From Eucalyptus grandis (lineage: Eukaryota; Streptophyta; Magnoliopsida; Myrtales; Myrtaceae), in the NCBI RefSeq assembly GCF_016545825.1, contig NC_052621.1, positions 11,308,199 through 11,372,198 on the forward strand: DNA of 64,000 nucleotides. The letters are read 5' to 3'. The notes below the pieces were generated by a model. The model was not told the DNA's origin. It ran no database searches and was given only the letters and a program-made list of their open reading frames with translations. Below, piece after piece: positions 1-12,559 of the stretch (position 1 is the stretch's first letter; every line of letters starts with the position of its first letter). Position numbers and translations under genes: made by a program.

Positions 1-199
1 ATTGAAATGTTATCTTGACTAAATAAAACAGTCTATCTAGAAAAAGCTATCTAAACTTATTCTAATTGAAATAATATGCATCCTGTGAAAATATTCTAAT
101 TCAAGGGGTTGAAAAGATTTTTTTGATATGACAATGTCGACCCAACATCTAATTGAAATCACAACAAATTCAAGTTGTGCAATAAACGTCACTAGATTA

Positions 200-1022
200 A
201 ATCAAACCGGGATTGGGGTCAACGTCAACCCAGCCAAAGGGGCTCACGGCCGGCGGCGCTCACGGTGGGGCCTCCGGAAGGGGTGGCAGTTGCACCGACT
301 GCTCTCAGTGAGGGATGAGTTCGGTGGCTTGGCTGCTGGTTTTTTTATCAATGTTCCTGGACTTTCACTATTAAAAAAAAAAAAAAAATGTTGGTCAAAG
401 AATCAAGTATGAAGGAACTGGACGTCTCTAGACTCGTGGGTAACCAATACTGAATTGAACATGCAGGGAATCTGCCAGGTGTTGCTGGAATTCATGTGGA
501 GTTGCTGCCTTCGCTGGACAACCTGGAGCTGCTGGGACTTAACGGTGAACGTGAGACTCGTGGCACGTCTGGACAGCAGCTCCTTCGACGGAGATCCCGG
601 CAAAACGTCGCTGGGCTGTTGTGGGGTGGTCGCGACAATGGATCAATCGAGGATCGTCGATGGACGAAGGTTCTTGGTAAGGAGTGTCGAGCCTCGAGCG
701 CCACTGAGTTGCGTTGAGATGCACGGCAGTGGACCGAGCAGTGGTTGGACGGCAACGCAGGAACGTCGCTATTGTTTGAACTGGCGCCGTCGGAATTTGC
801 TTGGTAGACGCCAAGGCCGTTGGACACTCGCTGGTTTGCTGGACGTCTCGCCTGGGCTGCTGGAAATCCTTGGTTTGGTTCCAAGGGCTGCTGGAAGACC
901 CCGGGGTCGCAGGTCGTGGCTGGCAGCTCGTGTATCACGGACGAGGGCTGGTGACCGCCGGGCGATTGTGGGAGTCGGTGAAACATTGCGCAAGTGGCCA
1001 TGAGGCCCTGGAGATGGTTCAC
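200..1022. other. GC-rich tract, unidentified, open on both strands
   Basis: This tract is much richer in G and C than its AT-rich surroundings. It has overlapping open frames of about 180 codons on the plus strand (455-1003) and about 175 on the minus strand (492-1022). Neither translation resembles a family I know, and both are rich in Trp, Arg and Ser, as chance frames in GC-rich DNA tend to be. Short phrases such as GCTGCTGGAA and TTGCTGGACGTC recur loosely, suggesting degenerate internal repetition. It may be the core of a non-autonomous transposon or a piece of retroelement. I do not call a gene here. Confidence 0.35.
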
Positions 1023-1089
1023 AATATTCCTCTCTTTTCTCCTTTCCTTTCTCTTACTTTTTTCTCCGTAGGAAGAGGAAGACAGGAGA

Positions 1090-1216
1090 CTGAGAGTTGG
1101 GGTGAGGACGATTTAATTTTAGGTATAAATTTCGACTCCCATGACTTATAAGAAAGGAGGATAAAAATATGAGATGAGAGTTAGAGTATGAATAGAGTAA
1201 GACTAAGAAAAAAAAA
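1090..1216. repeat. dispersed repeat, copy 1
   Basis: About 125 bp beginning near GGTATAAATTTCGACTC matches a segment at 23,695-23,816 in the same orientation. Both include the phrases TTTTAGGTATAA, TTTCGACTC and AGAGTTAAAGTAAGAATA-like text, and both end in an A-rich run. No coding sequence is seen. It is probably a fragment of an interspersed element, possibly a retroelement 3' end given the A-rich tail. Confidence 0.55.
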
Positions 1217-1712
1217 TCATTTACCATCTTATCCATTTTCTTTAGCCAATGTTATTTGCTTTCACTTTAAAGTCAAACTACATTACAATATTACCCCGTG
1301 TGGGGGCTAATGGGAAGGTAAAAATTGGGACTAAATCCACTTGTGACATGAGTACATAAAGATGTGCAATGATTAGCAAAAAGAAACTTCAAGCAACTTA
1401 TTCAAATGAAAATAGGAATGTGCAAAAAAATATCAAATTGAGCCGGAAATCATCAAAATCGAATTGTCCTAGCCAATTCCAAACGATTCTCAATTCCATA
1501 TATAGAATTGTCCACCCTGACTACCTAGACCAAACTAATACATACATACGTATTTCAATTTCATATGTTTTCAAAACCCTAACTCCTAATTTCAGCTATC
1601 TCTCACGCTTCTCGCTCCTCGGTCCACAATCCTCTCTCTGTTACATCCGCTTCTTCTCTTCTATTTGCTATTTGACGTCTCTCTTCTTGCTCTGTTTTAA
1701 GGCCCCGCAAGG

Positions 1713-1894
1713 ATGACGTCGTCGACCCGATCACAGAAGGGAGCGCTGGCTCTGGCTTGATGTTGAGCTTGGATCCAACCAATTCCAAGTCGTGTTCGTC
1801 GTTGAAAAGCAACGACGTCTCACCCCTGGACTTTCAGGTGCGCCAACAATGGATCATCATCGACGCCGCTCGTTTCCATGAGTTCAAGCTCCAG
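1713..1894 (+). pseudogene. possible broken 5' exon of an unidentified gene
   Basis: The region before 1713 looks like a plant 5' leader: pyrimidine-rich, with an AAACCCTAA box near 1575. An ATG at 1713 opens a frame that stops after 16 codons (TGA ending at 1760). A second frame starting at 1757 continues with about 46 codons to a good splice donor (CTCCAG then GTGACT at 1895) and contains the stretch QQWIIIDAARFHEFKLQ. The two frames are offset, so this may be a first exon broken by a frameshift, or the real start may simply be the ATG at 1757. I do not recognise the protein and see no further exons in the following 4 kb, so a truncated or decayed gene is the best reading. Confidence 0.35.
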
Positions 1895-1939
1895 GTGACT
1901 CTTGAGTCGTTGCTTCTTACTCATTTATTTGTTAAATAA

Positions 1940-2701
1940 CCTTGCTTAAATTAGAATAGCAGGCAGCAAGCAGTTCCTAATTTTAGGTTCCAGAGTGGGA
2001 AATGTTCACCTTGAAACCAATTTCTCCTAGTTGAAAATGCAATGTTTGTATTATACGGTTCTTATCCCTAAAATGCCCGTTTATTGTAGTGAAAGTTGGC
2101 ATCTAGTCTTTCTGGTGCATTCATTTCTTCTTCTTTTCAAATTGATGGAAGTTAGTAAATAAAATAGAGTGTGATTTAGTAAAGAAAAACCCAGCTTAAA
2201 AGTACAATCCCAATTCTATCATGACGTTTTTTTGTCTCAAAAAATCTCCAACTTTATATGCCCACATGTCCAAAAATCGCAACTAATTTTTTTTTTTAAA
2301 TTATCAATATCAAAGCCAGTTAGGAGTCCATTATTAAAACCTATATCTTCATTAACAACCTCACATTCATATTGAACAATAGCAACCTTCTATTATTGAT
2401 AATATTGAATAACTAATGGCGAATTCTATACGAGTGGGTACATTTGAGACGAGCGCAAGTTGATTTGGATTGAACTTAAAATTTGGATTTTATAGGGACT
2501 TAGCCCAATAAAATAGAGAAGTTCATCCCTCTTGGACCTGACCCGTGCTTATTTGGGCTGGACCCACGCTTGAGTCCATAAAATCAATCACTAGGGATTT
2601 TGAATGTGCGCCATTTTCTTTGGCGAAGTAGCATGATTTGAAAGACAATTTTGGGCCTCATTCTACTCCATGGACTTGGGCCATGATATGATAGCGTTGT
2701 C

Positions 2702-2732
<31 letters not shown>

Positions 2733-3924
2733 GTTAAATTTTCCCATCTATCCACTGGCAGAGAAAATTGACACCTACTGACTCCCTTTCTTTCCCTCCT
2801 TTACGTGTTGGGATTTATTGGTCATAAATCGGGGGGAAAAGAATAATAACATTTGAGCATGGTTCAACTTCTAACACAAGAAGGATCGGATTCTTTGCAT
2901 TAGACCTTCCATGACCTCTTCCTGAAAATGCACTCAACCAAACTCAGTTGAGGATCTTGCCACATTTGAAGATTCTTTCCTGGTTAAAATTGTCCAAACA
3001 TTCCGTAAACCTTGACCTTTATTTATATAGGTAGACCAACCCGCCACAGACACTTTTAATATGATGAAAATAGCTCACGTATGTTTTCAAGTGGATTTAT
3101 TACCGGAAATACTAGGATACTACAAATTCGAGGGTCGGAGAAGTCTGCCTCATAAGGTCTATCGTTTGGAGGTCATGTCTAGTTTCGGAGGTTGCCTACT
3201 GCTGGACAATCATACTACACATCTAACTTGTTATCGCAAAGCTAGAGGGAAGTTTTGCCTAACCGAACTGTAATGAGGCATTTCGGAATTGGTGTTTCAT
3301 AGCCCCTGTAATTTAGGTGTGGAATTGCTCAGCTGCCATGGCGGCTTGGATATGTCACATCGAATTTTTTTCTGATATTAAGCCTTCCAAAAACATATCC
3401 AAAAGGGGTTCTTTATGTAACCACGAAATTGCACTCAGTTATTTTCACCAAATTGAAAGTATGCAAGTAGTCATTGGATCAAAAATAATCACACTACCAA
3501 CAATGTTACGGTAATTTACCCTTTCGAGATTCTCCATCCTATCTCTTCTAACGATTTTTTCTCACTATCATATTCTCTTTGAAATGATGTTTGAAACCTT
3601 GTACGGTCTTTCCTTTCTGGTGATCTTCCCCCATGCTATGGACCTTACACGTGATAACATATGTGGTTGATTTTTCTCCAGCGTCTAAATGTATTTTCAC
3701 GTGTTGAGATTATCCATAGATATCAGTCCCTGTCGCCTAGACTCGACTTGAAAGTAATTATTTGGACGTGGATGTCCAACCTTGTCTAGCAAAGTTAATT
3801 TTCCTTTAGTCAAATGATTAGGTTAATTTCAGCTACAAATAGCTAGTCTAGTAGAAAACATATTTAACACTATTGCTCTTTTTGCCTATATGCATAAATA
3901 TTCCACTTCATAGATAGGTTAGGG
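1940..3924. other. intergenic, no gene seen
   Basis: This is AT-rich DNA with a short (CTTTT)n run at 2700-2730 and scattered short open frames without family resemblance (for example 3061-3273). I see no transposon ends or RNA genes. Confidence 0.5.
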
Positions 3925-4230
3925 GAAAATTGTTCAATTAATCATAAAATTATAGTACGGATGCCAATTCATTCTTAAACTTTTTAATTTTACTATTATA
4001 GTCCTAAATTTTTTCTCAAAATTTGAATGTAGTCATTTTGGCTAATTTTTGTAAGAAATTACTAATGTGGCAATATGCCACGTAAAACGGCTGGCGACTA
4101 AATCACCATATCGGCGATTTCCGACAAAATCGATTGGAATGATAACGTTGGAATTTCACGTGAAGGTTCCAAATTAAATTGAAAAAATCGAAAGTTGATG
4201 ACTAATTGGGTAAATTTTCCAATAAATTGT
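3925..4230. repeat. dispersed AT-rich element, 'rest-of-frame' family
   Basis: The segment carries the same loosely repeated phrases found at 36,235-36,470 and 63,600-64,000: runs resembling TCCTAAAT-CTTTT, TTTAGTCATAAAC, then a GC-richer stretch on a sequence like GATTTCCGACAAAATCG. No coding frame is visible. The shared text shows one multicopy non-coding element family; its superfamily cannot be assigned by eye. Confidence 0.5.
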
Positions 4231-4265
4231 TTTAGCAAAAAATGTAGTTATGTCAAATAATCAAA

Positions 4266-4690
4266 AAGAAAAAAAAAAGCATCAAAAACCCTAAACTATG
4301 CCTACTGCGACACGTTTAACCTAAACTTTTTTTGTGACACGAAAAATTTCAAATTTATACTTGTGTGGCGCATCTAGCTTAAACATTTTTTGTTAAACAA
4401 AAAACTATGAGTAATGTACACCGTGACACATTTACTTCATATTATTTTTTTATGACACCAAAAACCCCAAGCTCGTACTCATGTAACATGTCTAAGGTTT
4501 CTCTTATTTAAATGTATTGCACAAATACAATGTAAAGGTTTTTTGTGTCACAAAAAAATGTTAAGGTACATGTGTCGATATAAGTTTGCAGTAAATATGC
4601 TATGTAGATACCAGTTTGAGGTTTTTTGTATCACAAAAAAAAAATTTAGAAAATGTGTCACAAAAGGCATAGTTTAAAATTTTTATTAGC
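4266..4690. repeat. foldback element with internal subrepeats
   Basis: The left arm begins AAACCCTAAACTATGCC and contains several copies of TGACAC followed by A-runs. The right arm contains the reverse complement (GTGTCAC, GGCATAGTTTAAAATTT), so the whole segment can fold into a long hairpin. No coding sequence is present. This is typical of MITE or foldback elements. Superfamily and target-site duplication were not resolved. Confidence 0.6.
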
Positions 4691-6242
4691 TTTTTTCTAA
4701 TCAAATTATAATGGTGATTAAGAGTCATCAGTCATTTGGCCAATGAATAGTAAAGATCGTGACATGATACAACCTTAATGACTTCTCCCACGAAAAAGAA
4801 ACCCTAGTTAATTCAAGTAGGTTTATGGTTAAATGTCAAGTCATTGGTCAGGCCAACACAAATCATTTAATGAGAAGACTTGCCTAGACCCGTTTCAGGA
4901 GACCGACACGTTTCTAGATCAACTCAATCCCATATTCACGAATGACATACGAGGATTGTTCTGAGACAAAAAGTTTTAGCTTTGACTGGCTAATTTTTCA
5001 CAACATATTCCATTGAGATTCTTCATGCGTAAAAGATCATTGTACGCTGGCAACTTCAGGGAAACACACCAGGTGATGTGCGTTTGCATCTGATTCACGC
5101 CTCTCAGATATGTTGACATTTTCCAGGCAAATGTCGGACTGCCAAAAAACATGAGAAAGAACTTCCAATTCAAAGAGTATTTCTCGTTCTGTACTGTTCA
5201 ACATATGCATGGGTAGCTTAGCACGTATGAACTGAAATCTTGCAACCAAAAGATGCAGATTGAATTCTGGGTGGGTGCTTTCAACTATCAAACATGAAGC
5301 CTCAGGCAAATGGAGTCACGAAAACCTCAAAAAAATGTCCATACAATGCCATATTTTTATTTAGATCAGGAAATGTTTATACCAGCCAAGGTTTTTATGT
5401 CTTATTGAGAAGGATTGAAGTAGAAATATTAAGACTAAACTCAATTATGATGTTCCATATGAGCTTTCACATTATAATAACTTCTGAAAATAAGAGTTTT
5501 ACGATGTAAGATTTTTTTTCTCTGTCAGCTGATAAGCTTAATTAATCAGAACTAAGAAAGGACTACACATTATGGATTTTGTGTCCACACACCACCTCGC
5601 ATAAGACCAAATTGGAGATTCTCATACAATCGGGCTTCATCACTGATCTAGACTATATACATTAATTGTAAGTTTGTAATAAACATTTCTTCAATGAACA
5701 ATATAGTTTTGCAGCCATTATTAACTGCCGCTTTGGAGACTGTTTATCCAGTGAAAGGCAAGTATCTTGCATACTCCTCAAGTTACCAATAAACAGCATT
5801 TTCATGTCTTTATAGAAGAAATTAAATAAATGAACCAGAGTTTAATGAATATCAGAGAAATCATCCTAGAATAAATTCCTACCTAGTTAGTAGGTGCAAA
5901 TAACCAAGCCAATCACAAAAAACTACCATCAGTTCCACATTCTCAGCAATCAAGTCAAACCAAAAGTACACCTGAAAAAGCTGAAATTGGTAATTGGCTA
6001 GACTTACAAGTTATTGCCCCTCCTGAGCTTCACTGACTCCACGACTCTCCAGAGAAATTAAAAAAGGGACTGAAATTTACCAAACTTACAAGTCATTGCT
6101 GTCCTAAAAGTTCCCATACACGAGACCCCCAACCAACTGATCTTGCACCTTCACCAGGATGTGAAGCCTGTGATTTTTGTTTTGGATCTTCCTCCAACTC
6201 TGATCAGGCTAACTTATTTTCTAGGAAATTCCATAAAAATTT
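4691..6242. other. intergenic, 3' flank of the trihelix gene
   Basis: No gene was recognised. The segment just below 6243 is the expected 3' untranslated region of the minus-strand trihelix gene. Open frames of 60-90 codons at 4976-5509 overlap on both strands and resemble nothing known. Confidence 0.5.
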
Positions 6243-7965
6243 CTAGGAATTGTGGAGTTGGTGAAAGAATAGATTCTGGCTCCTGGAAAAGTCTTCTCTT
6301 TGCTTCTTGTTCCATTCAGTAATCTTCCTAAAAGAATTCCTCACATTTTCCCACTTCTCTTGGCACTCACCGGCGCTCCGATTATACCCCAAACATGCCA
6401 TTTTTGCCGATATTAACTCCCAAAATCCTTCCCTTAATAAACCGCATTCTTGGAAACCCGGTTCCAAGCTCGTTATCAGCTGAATCAAAGTTAATATCTC
6501 CGGCTCCGAGAATGAGCTTGTGTTTCGCTCTTCTTCTTTTGCAATATTCCGGTCCTTTGGTGGCGACAGGATTGCCAGTTCTTGCCCTGTGAACTTCCTC
6601 AGAGCTTCCATAAGTGCCGTGTCGCGAGCCTCGATCCAGACTCTTTGCTTGGCCCAGAGCTCACGCTCGCAGTCGAAACGTGCCGTCTCTTCCCTCTTCC
6701 ATTCCATCTCTCTGCAAACCCTCTCTTGCTCTTTTAGCTCAATAGTCTTCAACATGTTCTCCATCCAAGCCTCTTGCTTCTCTATGATGTCCCTCATCTG
6801 TGAATCCACAAAGTGCTTCACCTTCTCCTTCCACCCCTTTTTACTCCTTTTTGAGCTATCGCTCTCGCTTACCAATCTCTTTTTCTTCTCTGAGGAATGA
6901 CTGCTATTCATCATGAAAGCAATCGCGGAGAGATCTTCCTCGTTGTTTTCTGAGGAAGAGGCCGTTTCGAGCTCATGCGATGATGAGTTTGAGAAACTGA
7001 GGCTCATTTCACGTTGCAGAGCTTGATCTTGGAATGCATGACTACTAATATTGTTCGGTGCTGGGTAGAAATTAATGTTGGAGACAAGAGACGAGTTATC
7101 CGAAGATGGCTTTCGGTTAGCCGTGGTCGATTCTCCGTAAATCGCTTCAAGCTGGCGAAAGAATCTGTAGTTCTTTCCATCCTGCCTTCCAGCTTTGCCT
7201 TCCTTAGTTTTCTTGTAGTACTTGTACAGGTTTTCAAACTTCTCTCTGCACTTCTTGCCGCTTCTATTGTACCCATGTTCCTCAGACATTATCCTGTATT
7301 AAGAGAGAGGGAGAGAGAGAGAGAGAGAGAGAGGGAGGGAGAGGGAGGAGCAAGTTGAAACCTTGACACAAATTACAAACTGGGATGGAGAAGAGATAAT
7401 GAGCAATAAGATAAACCCTAGAAGCTTGCTTCCAAATGTTTCCCTCATAAACTTCTGCTTAAATTAATTACTGAAAAATGAGTATTTTAATGATAATTTC
7501 ATACGAAAAATATAGTTTGGAGGTGCTTGTCCTAGTTTGAAGTAATAATACAATGTAAAGTCATGTGTCCTTGCTTGCTTCCAAGAAGCAAGCGGATTTT
7601 GATTTATATATGAAACATCTGCTCTACTTCGAAACACACAAAGAAATTTGTCGTTTGAGCTAAGAGCGTTGATTAATGGGCATGTTGGGTTCGGGCAAAC
7701 AGTGAAACTTCCAGTCAAGAAAAGCTTTTTTCTAGGGATTCCATGTAGCGCACACAGAGGCCAAGGTCATAGCAAAGAAAGAACATTAAAAAGGAAAAAT
7801 TCAAGGAGAGCAGATGAGGAGGAAGAGGGATTGCAGAAGATCAGAAGATCTTTCTTTGAGAGGCAAATGAAATGGGTGAATAAGACACCTGAGACTCTCA
7901 GTTCAATGGCTTGTCGTTGTCAACCCCCTACCAGAGCATCGTCAGATGCACAGAGAAAGAGAGAG

Positions 7966-8004
<39 letters not shown>

Positions 8005-8674
8005 CTTTTCACAGCAGCTTCTCACTTTTGAAACAGTGCCAAGATCAAGAAGATCAAGAAGAAGCAAAATCTTGATGCTTATTAGTAGGGTTTTTGAGCT
8101 TACTACTAGCAGTCCCTCTCTTTTTCTTCTTCCTGACCCAATTTATCGTACATAAGAAACTTCTGAAAATCAAAATGGGGTTTAATTAGTGGATTCATGT
8201 TATAAATTTGTTTCGTTACCTGGAGACTTCGTCCCACAAGGGTCCTTTCTGATTGGCCTCCTTGAACTTGGGATCGAGGCGAGATCTGATCTCAAGAAGA
8301 GTGAGCGTCTCTTGCCTCGGCCATCTGCTGCTGCTGATGCCGCTCGTCCCAGCAGCTCCAATCATGTCGCTCCTGTAGCTCCCACACTCAAATATGTCGA
8401 AGGCACCAGTTAGAGCTGAAGGAGGTGGGGTGGCGGTAGCAAAAGGGTGAGCGGAGTGAGCGTTCGTGTTGGCGAGGGCTGTGCTCAACATATTGACGGT
8501 GGGCTCATAGTGTGAAGAAGATGGTGGAGAAGAAGGTGAGAAGCTGGTGTGAATAGTGGTTCGAGGTGGAGGGGCCGGTGGCAGCGGTGGTTCGAGGTGG
8601 AGGAGGGAGGAGAATTGGGTGGTTCGAGTGGCTATGAGCTGCCGGAGATCCGGCAGTCCGTACTGCTCGTCCAT
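6243..8674 (-). CDS. PTL: PETAL LOSS-type trihelix transcription factor (two exons)
   Basis: This is a nuclear DNA-binding regulator of the GT-2 trihelix class; family members control growth at organ boundaries. Coding exons are 8674-8220 and 7293-6243, with a 926 bp GT-AG intron. The join splits an Arg codon and restores the conserved run DEVSR-IMSEEHGY. The product is 501 residues. The N-terminus (MDEQYGLPDLRQL) matches the opening typical of PTL proteins. An N-terminal trihelix spans about 116-205 (W118, W147, F171), followed by a Ser-rich stretch, a basic patch about 288-305, a coiled-coil-like central helix about 306-392, and a C-terminal trihelix about 411-480. In the second trihelix the first conserved Trp is Phe413, while W443 and W466 are kept. 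The protein ends soon after this domain, shorter than Arabidopsis PTL as I recall it. It could be orthologous to PTL or to its paralogue EDA31; the family call is firm, the symbol less so. Confidence 0.9.
7303..7337. repeat. (GA)n microsatellite at the intron's 3' end
   Basis: A GA run starts about 10 bases upstream of the acceptor of the trihelix intron. Read on the coding strand it is a CT-rich tract, so it probably serves as the polypyrimidine tract of that acceptor. Confidence 0.75.
7951..8002. repeat. (GA)n microsatellite inside the trihelix intron
   Basis: A long GA/AGAAAG run lies within the intron 7294-8219. On the gene strand it reads as CT repeats, which are common binding sites for plant GAGA-type factors (BBR/BPC). 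A regulatory role is only inference. Confidence 0.75.
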
Positions 8675-8707
8675 TGTTGTTTTCTGTCTTGGTTTAGGTT
8701 TTCAGAG

Positions 8708-8751
8708 CAGAGAGAGAGATGGTGGGGAGAGAGACAGAGAGAGAGAGAGAG
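8708..8751. repeat. (GA)n tract in the 5' leader of the trihelix gene
   Basis: GA repeats lie 34-77 bases upstream of the start codon at 8674 (minus strand), so they fall in the expected 5' untranslated region. CT-rich leaders of this kind are common in plant regulatory genes, and GAGA-binding BPC proteins recognise such tracts. A TATA-like TGATAAAAAG lies near 8830-8842 on the minus strand, but it is weak. Confidence 0.6.
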
Positions 8752-8879
8752 TCAAATATTGCAGCTGAAAAGGAGATGGGGAGTGTCGATGAGCTTTTTT
8801 CTCAAGCGACAGGATCCGAGTCTACCGCACCTTTTTATCACGCTCTGATCACTTGTGTGTGGGTTTTCGAGTGGGTGCG

Positions 8880-11800
8880 TGTGAGAGGGGAATAACAAGG
8901 GAAAAAAAACATTAGTTATATTCAAATATGTTTAATCAACAATCAACTTCATTAACTAATGTTTCAGAGGCACTTGGTAACAAATCAATGAAAAAGGAAA
9001 GAAAGGCACAATATGTGAGGCTTATAATATATTGGTTTCCTTTTCCTAAGGACGAGAATTTACTTAACCGTCGCTTTTGCATTGCAATATGTACCTTTGT
9101 TTTAGGGATGAGTTATAATAATTTCTTACGATGGAAAGAGATAGTTTGTCATTATCGAATAATCATTTGTCCCAATAATATAATCTATTAACTAGCAAAG
9201 GTATGGTTTGATACATAAGTACTCTAAAGCTGCTTTGTACAAGTTTTGGCCAAACACCATAGCTAGGGAATTGATTGTAAATTAGAAGGCAAAAAGGGCT
9301 TTCAAAGAGATACATGGTTACAACATGTGCAAAGCAGGGTAAAGTTTGCATGAGGTTGAGTCAAGTGACATACTCACATGCGAGTTTTAGCCACTAGTGT
9401 ACTTTTTGCTGTCACTTTAATAAATATCTAATCCTAACAAATCTATGATGATCATCTCTAATTCTTATGCATGTCTTGATGATAAATGTATAATTGTATG
9501 TATATGTGGATTTGTTGGGGAGAAAGGACAGCAATTTACTGCTTATATCTATTCAAGATCAATATATTACTCAAAACTCAACCAACTAATATCAAATTAA
9601 CCCCAACAAGAACCAGTCACGATTAGGAGTTGCCACTAATTAGTTATTGATAGGTCGATTAGACACCTAAATAAAGTATGGAATGGCACTTTACTTTTGC
9701 AAACCAACAATTCATGGATACGGGGATTTAGTTATCATAAATTAATCTAATGCCCTTGTAGTACTTTTCTCTCTATTTCAAAAATATTTTGCAAGCAATC
9801 TTTATATATTTTAAATTATTTATATATGATTAAATGAATTATCAATGATAATTGTTATCACTTTATAGTCGACGAAGATATTTACTATCAATTTGCAATT
9901 GGCGAGAATAAATTTGGAGTTAAGGACTCCAGTAAGTTTTTGAATGACATTTTGCAGGAGTTCCATTATCATATCAATTTCAACAGGTCTTAAAGAAATT
10001 CTTATGATAAAATATACTACAGTTAATAATGCTTTACAAAAAAAAGTGAATATTATAAAAGAACAAAAATTTAGAAAATGAGCAATTACTTATGATTTCA
10101 AAAAAAAAAATTAACAAAAAATATATACCTGGATTTTACTTCATAAAAAAAAATGAGATACATAGATATTTGATTAGCATCTACTCAACCTGGCTACGTT
10201 TGTCAATGATAACTAAAATTTCGTTGTTAATTCGTCATAGGTGCTACTTCTCTGAGATATATTAAACAATTGGGTATGAGCTTGGACTCATTGAAGGAAA
10301 AATATAACACTTAAATGAATGTTATAAAGGGATTAAGACAATACCGATCAACTTTTAGAGTGTCCAACGGAAGCCATCAACACATAAAAATATTTTTAGT
10401 CATTTGTTGACATTATGGTGATTTTTTTACCATATTAAGTTGTTTTTATTTAACTGATATTACCATTCCATACATTTTTTTACAATAGTATGAGTATAGT
10501 CTACATCACAATTTAGATATATATTATTGAAACTTTATAATAACTTCTAAACTTTATATCATGCTCCCTTTAATTCAGCATCATTTTTTTTTTTGAGATG
10601 TCACAATGCGGGGCCTGGCAATATGTCTATATAAATTATTAAATTTCATAACGTAATTAGAAGAAACTAATGAAAATCATGATATAACCACATTAAGATT
10701 TACTAAGTTGGAAAAAATAATTAAATTGAAGCATCAATAAATGCAAAGTATACTAGCAATTAACAGTAGGCCACAAAGTTTTCTCAAGAAAATGAAGGAA
10801 TGTGTTAATATTCACATTCCAAATATAAGTCAAGGGAACTCTAATATGCGTTTTCGGGGAAAGGAGTATTGTGAATTTCTTCAAAATACAAATTGAATAT
10901 TGCATTTTTTTATTTTTATTTTTGCAAGATATCCAAATCCAAAAATTTAGTTTACAATTAATTATTATTACATTGTCATGGATGAGGAGATATCCATCAA
11001 ATATTGTCAACATAAAACGATAGAAGTCAACTAATAAGGAAAAAAAATGGAGAAATTCCTTAAAAAAAATATTGAAATATATGGAATTGGAAGATGATCT
11101 TTAAAAAAATCACCTCTAACTCTTTATAAATAGAGAGAGCCAAATGAAGAAAAGAGAAGAAACTATTTACTCTCAAGAAAATTCAAACATGTAATTTGTT
11201 CAAAATGTTACTTGTACTTTTGTTGTGATTTAAAAAAAATTGATAAACCTATATGATACTATTTGGATCCACTTTAAATAAAACTCCATGAAATCTCCAG
11301 CGTAGAATTTAATTGGTGTGAAATTTTTATTTTGCCACAGTTTTCCACTTATTATTTTTCTTGCATAATTCACATCGACAACAATATTTATAATAATAGA
11401 ATTTTAGTCTCAAGCCCGTGCAATGTACGGGGCATCTTGCTAGTTTTCTGCATATCACGTCACTTTTGTGCATATTATAAGCACATTATGCTAATAAAAC
11501 TTTATTTTTCTCCACACCCAGTTTGCAAGAACTTCATAGGAATTTGTCAGGCATGTCTTGGTAGCTAGAAAAGGTAAAGCAAGATGTTTCCCCATCTAAC
11601 AATGGATTCTAACATCATGAGTCTCTGTTACTCATAAAAAAAAGATGACAAAAGGCGACCAATGAAAATAGTTTCTTTTCTTTTTTATAAATAGATGGAT
11701 GAGAAATGGCGAACAGCATTTTGCGACTGCCCATGAGCATTATTATAGGAGTTGCATGTTTGCGACGAAATAAAAATATAGGAAAAAATAAAAACGAAAA

Positions 11801-12126
11801 TTGTTGTAATTTTAAATTTTCTTTATTATTAGTATTTCAATATTATTTATATTTATATTTAATTTATTTATATTATTTAATTACTATTTTAATTTTCTTA
11901 ATTTAATCATTTGAACGAACATATCACCATCGCTCCATCACAAAACTAGTGGAAGCACAACCGTTATAGAGGGCGATTACTTTTATTTTTCACAGGCATT
12001 CATGAACGCATGGTAATTACTTTATTTTAGCAATACACACACGTTAGGTGTTTTATAATTCTTGCTTTACTGCCAATGTTTTGTCATATATATTTTTAAA
12101 AAGTACAATTTACATTGAAACTCCCA
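8880..12126. other. AT-rich intergenic region, no gene seen
   Basis: About 3.2 kb of strongly AT-rich sequence. Open frames are short and low in complexity (for example Tyr/Leu-rich frames at 11,706-11,906). I see no RNA gene, transposon coding domain or clear terminal repeats. Confidence 0.5.
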
Positions 12127-12371
12127 TAAGGGTCCATTTATTTCGTGGAGAATGGACGATTTGAAAAATATTTTCTTAAAAACAATCGCTTGTGTCTCTT
12201 ACAAAAATAAATGAACAAAAATATTTCATCATTCATGAAATAATTAGATATAAATTGCGGTTGATTATGAAAATATTTTCAATTGATTTATTATTTTAAA
12301 TAATATAATCTTTTATTTTTAGTTAAATATTTTCAAAATTATATATTTTTACAAAACAAACGAAGCCTAAA
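12127..12371. repeat. small MITE-like element
   Basis: The left end reads AGGGTCCATTTATTTCG and the reverse complement of the right end reads AGGCTTCGTTTGTTTTG, so the ends are imperfect terminal inverted repeats. The interior is AT-rich with repeated AAATATTTTC phrases and no coding frame. A related copy lies at 61,781-61,999. This end sequence class is common in plant hAT-like MITEs. No convincing target duplication was found. Confidence 0.6.
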
Positions 12372-12559
12372 TACATTTCTGTTTCACAAACAGTGTGGCA
12401 ACAAAGTATCTATCTGGTGGTAAGAGGCCTACAAAAATACTAATAGCATCAACTATAACAGCTACAAGACAACAAAGCTTTAGATCTTATCAATGTGTAG
12501 CCAGGCTTTTGGATTGACCTCAAATAATTGTCTAAACACACTCATAATTTTAAAAAAAA

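Noticed and set aside
455..1003. 182-codon plus-strand frame
   Set aside because: No family resemblance, and an equally long frame lies on the other strand; composition explains both.
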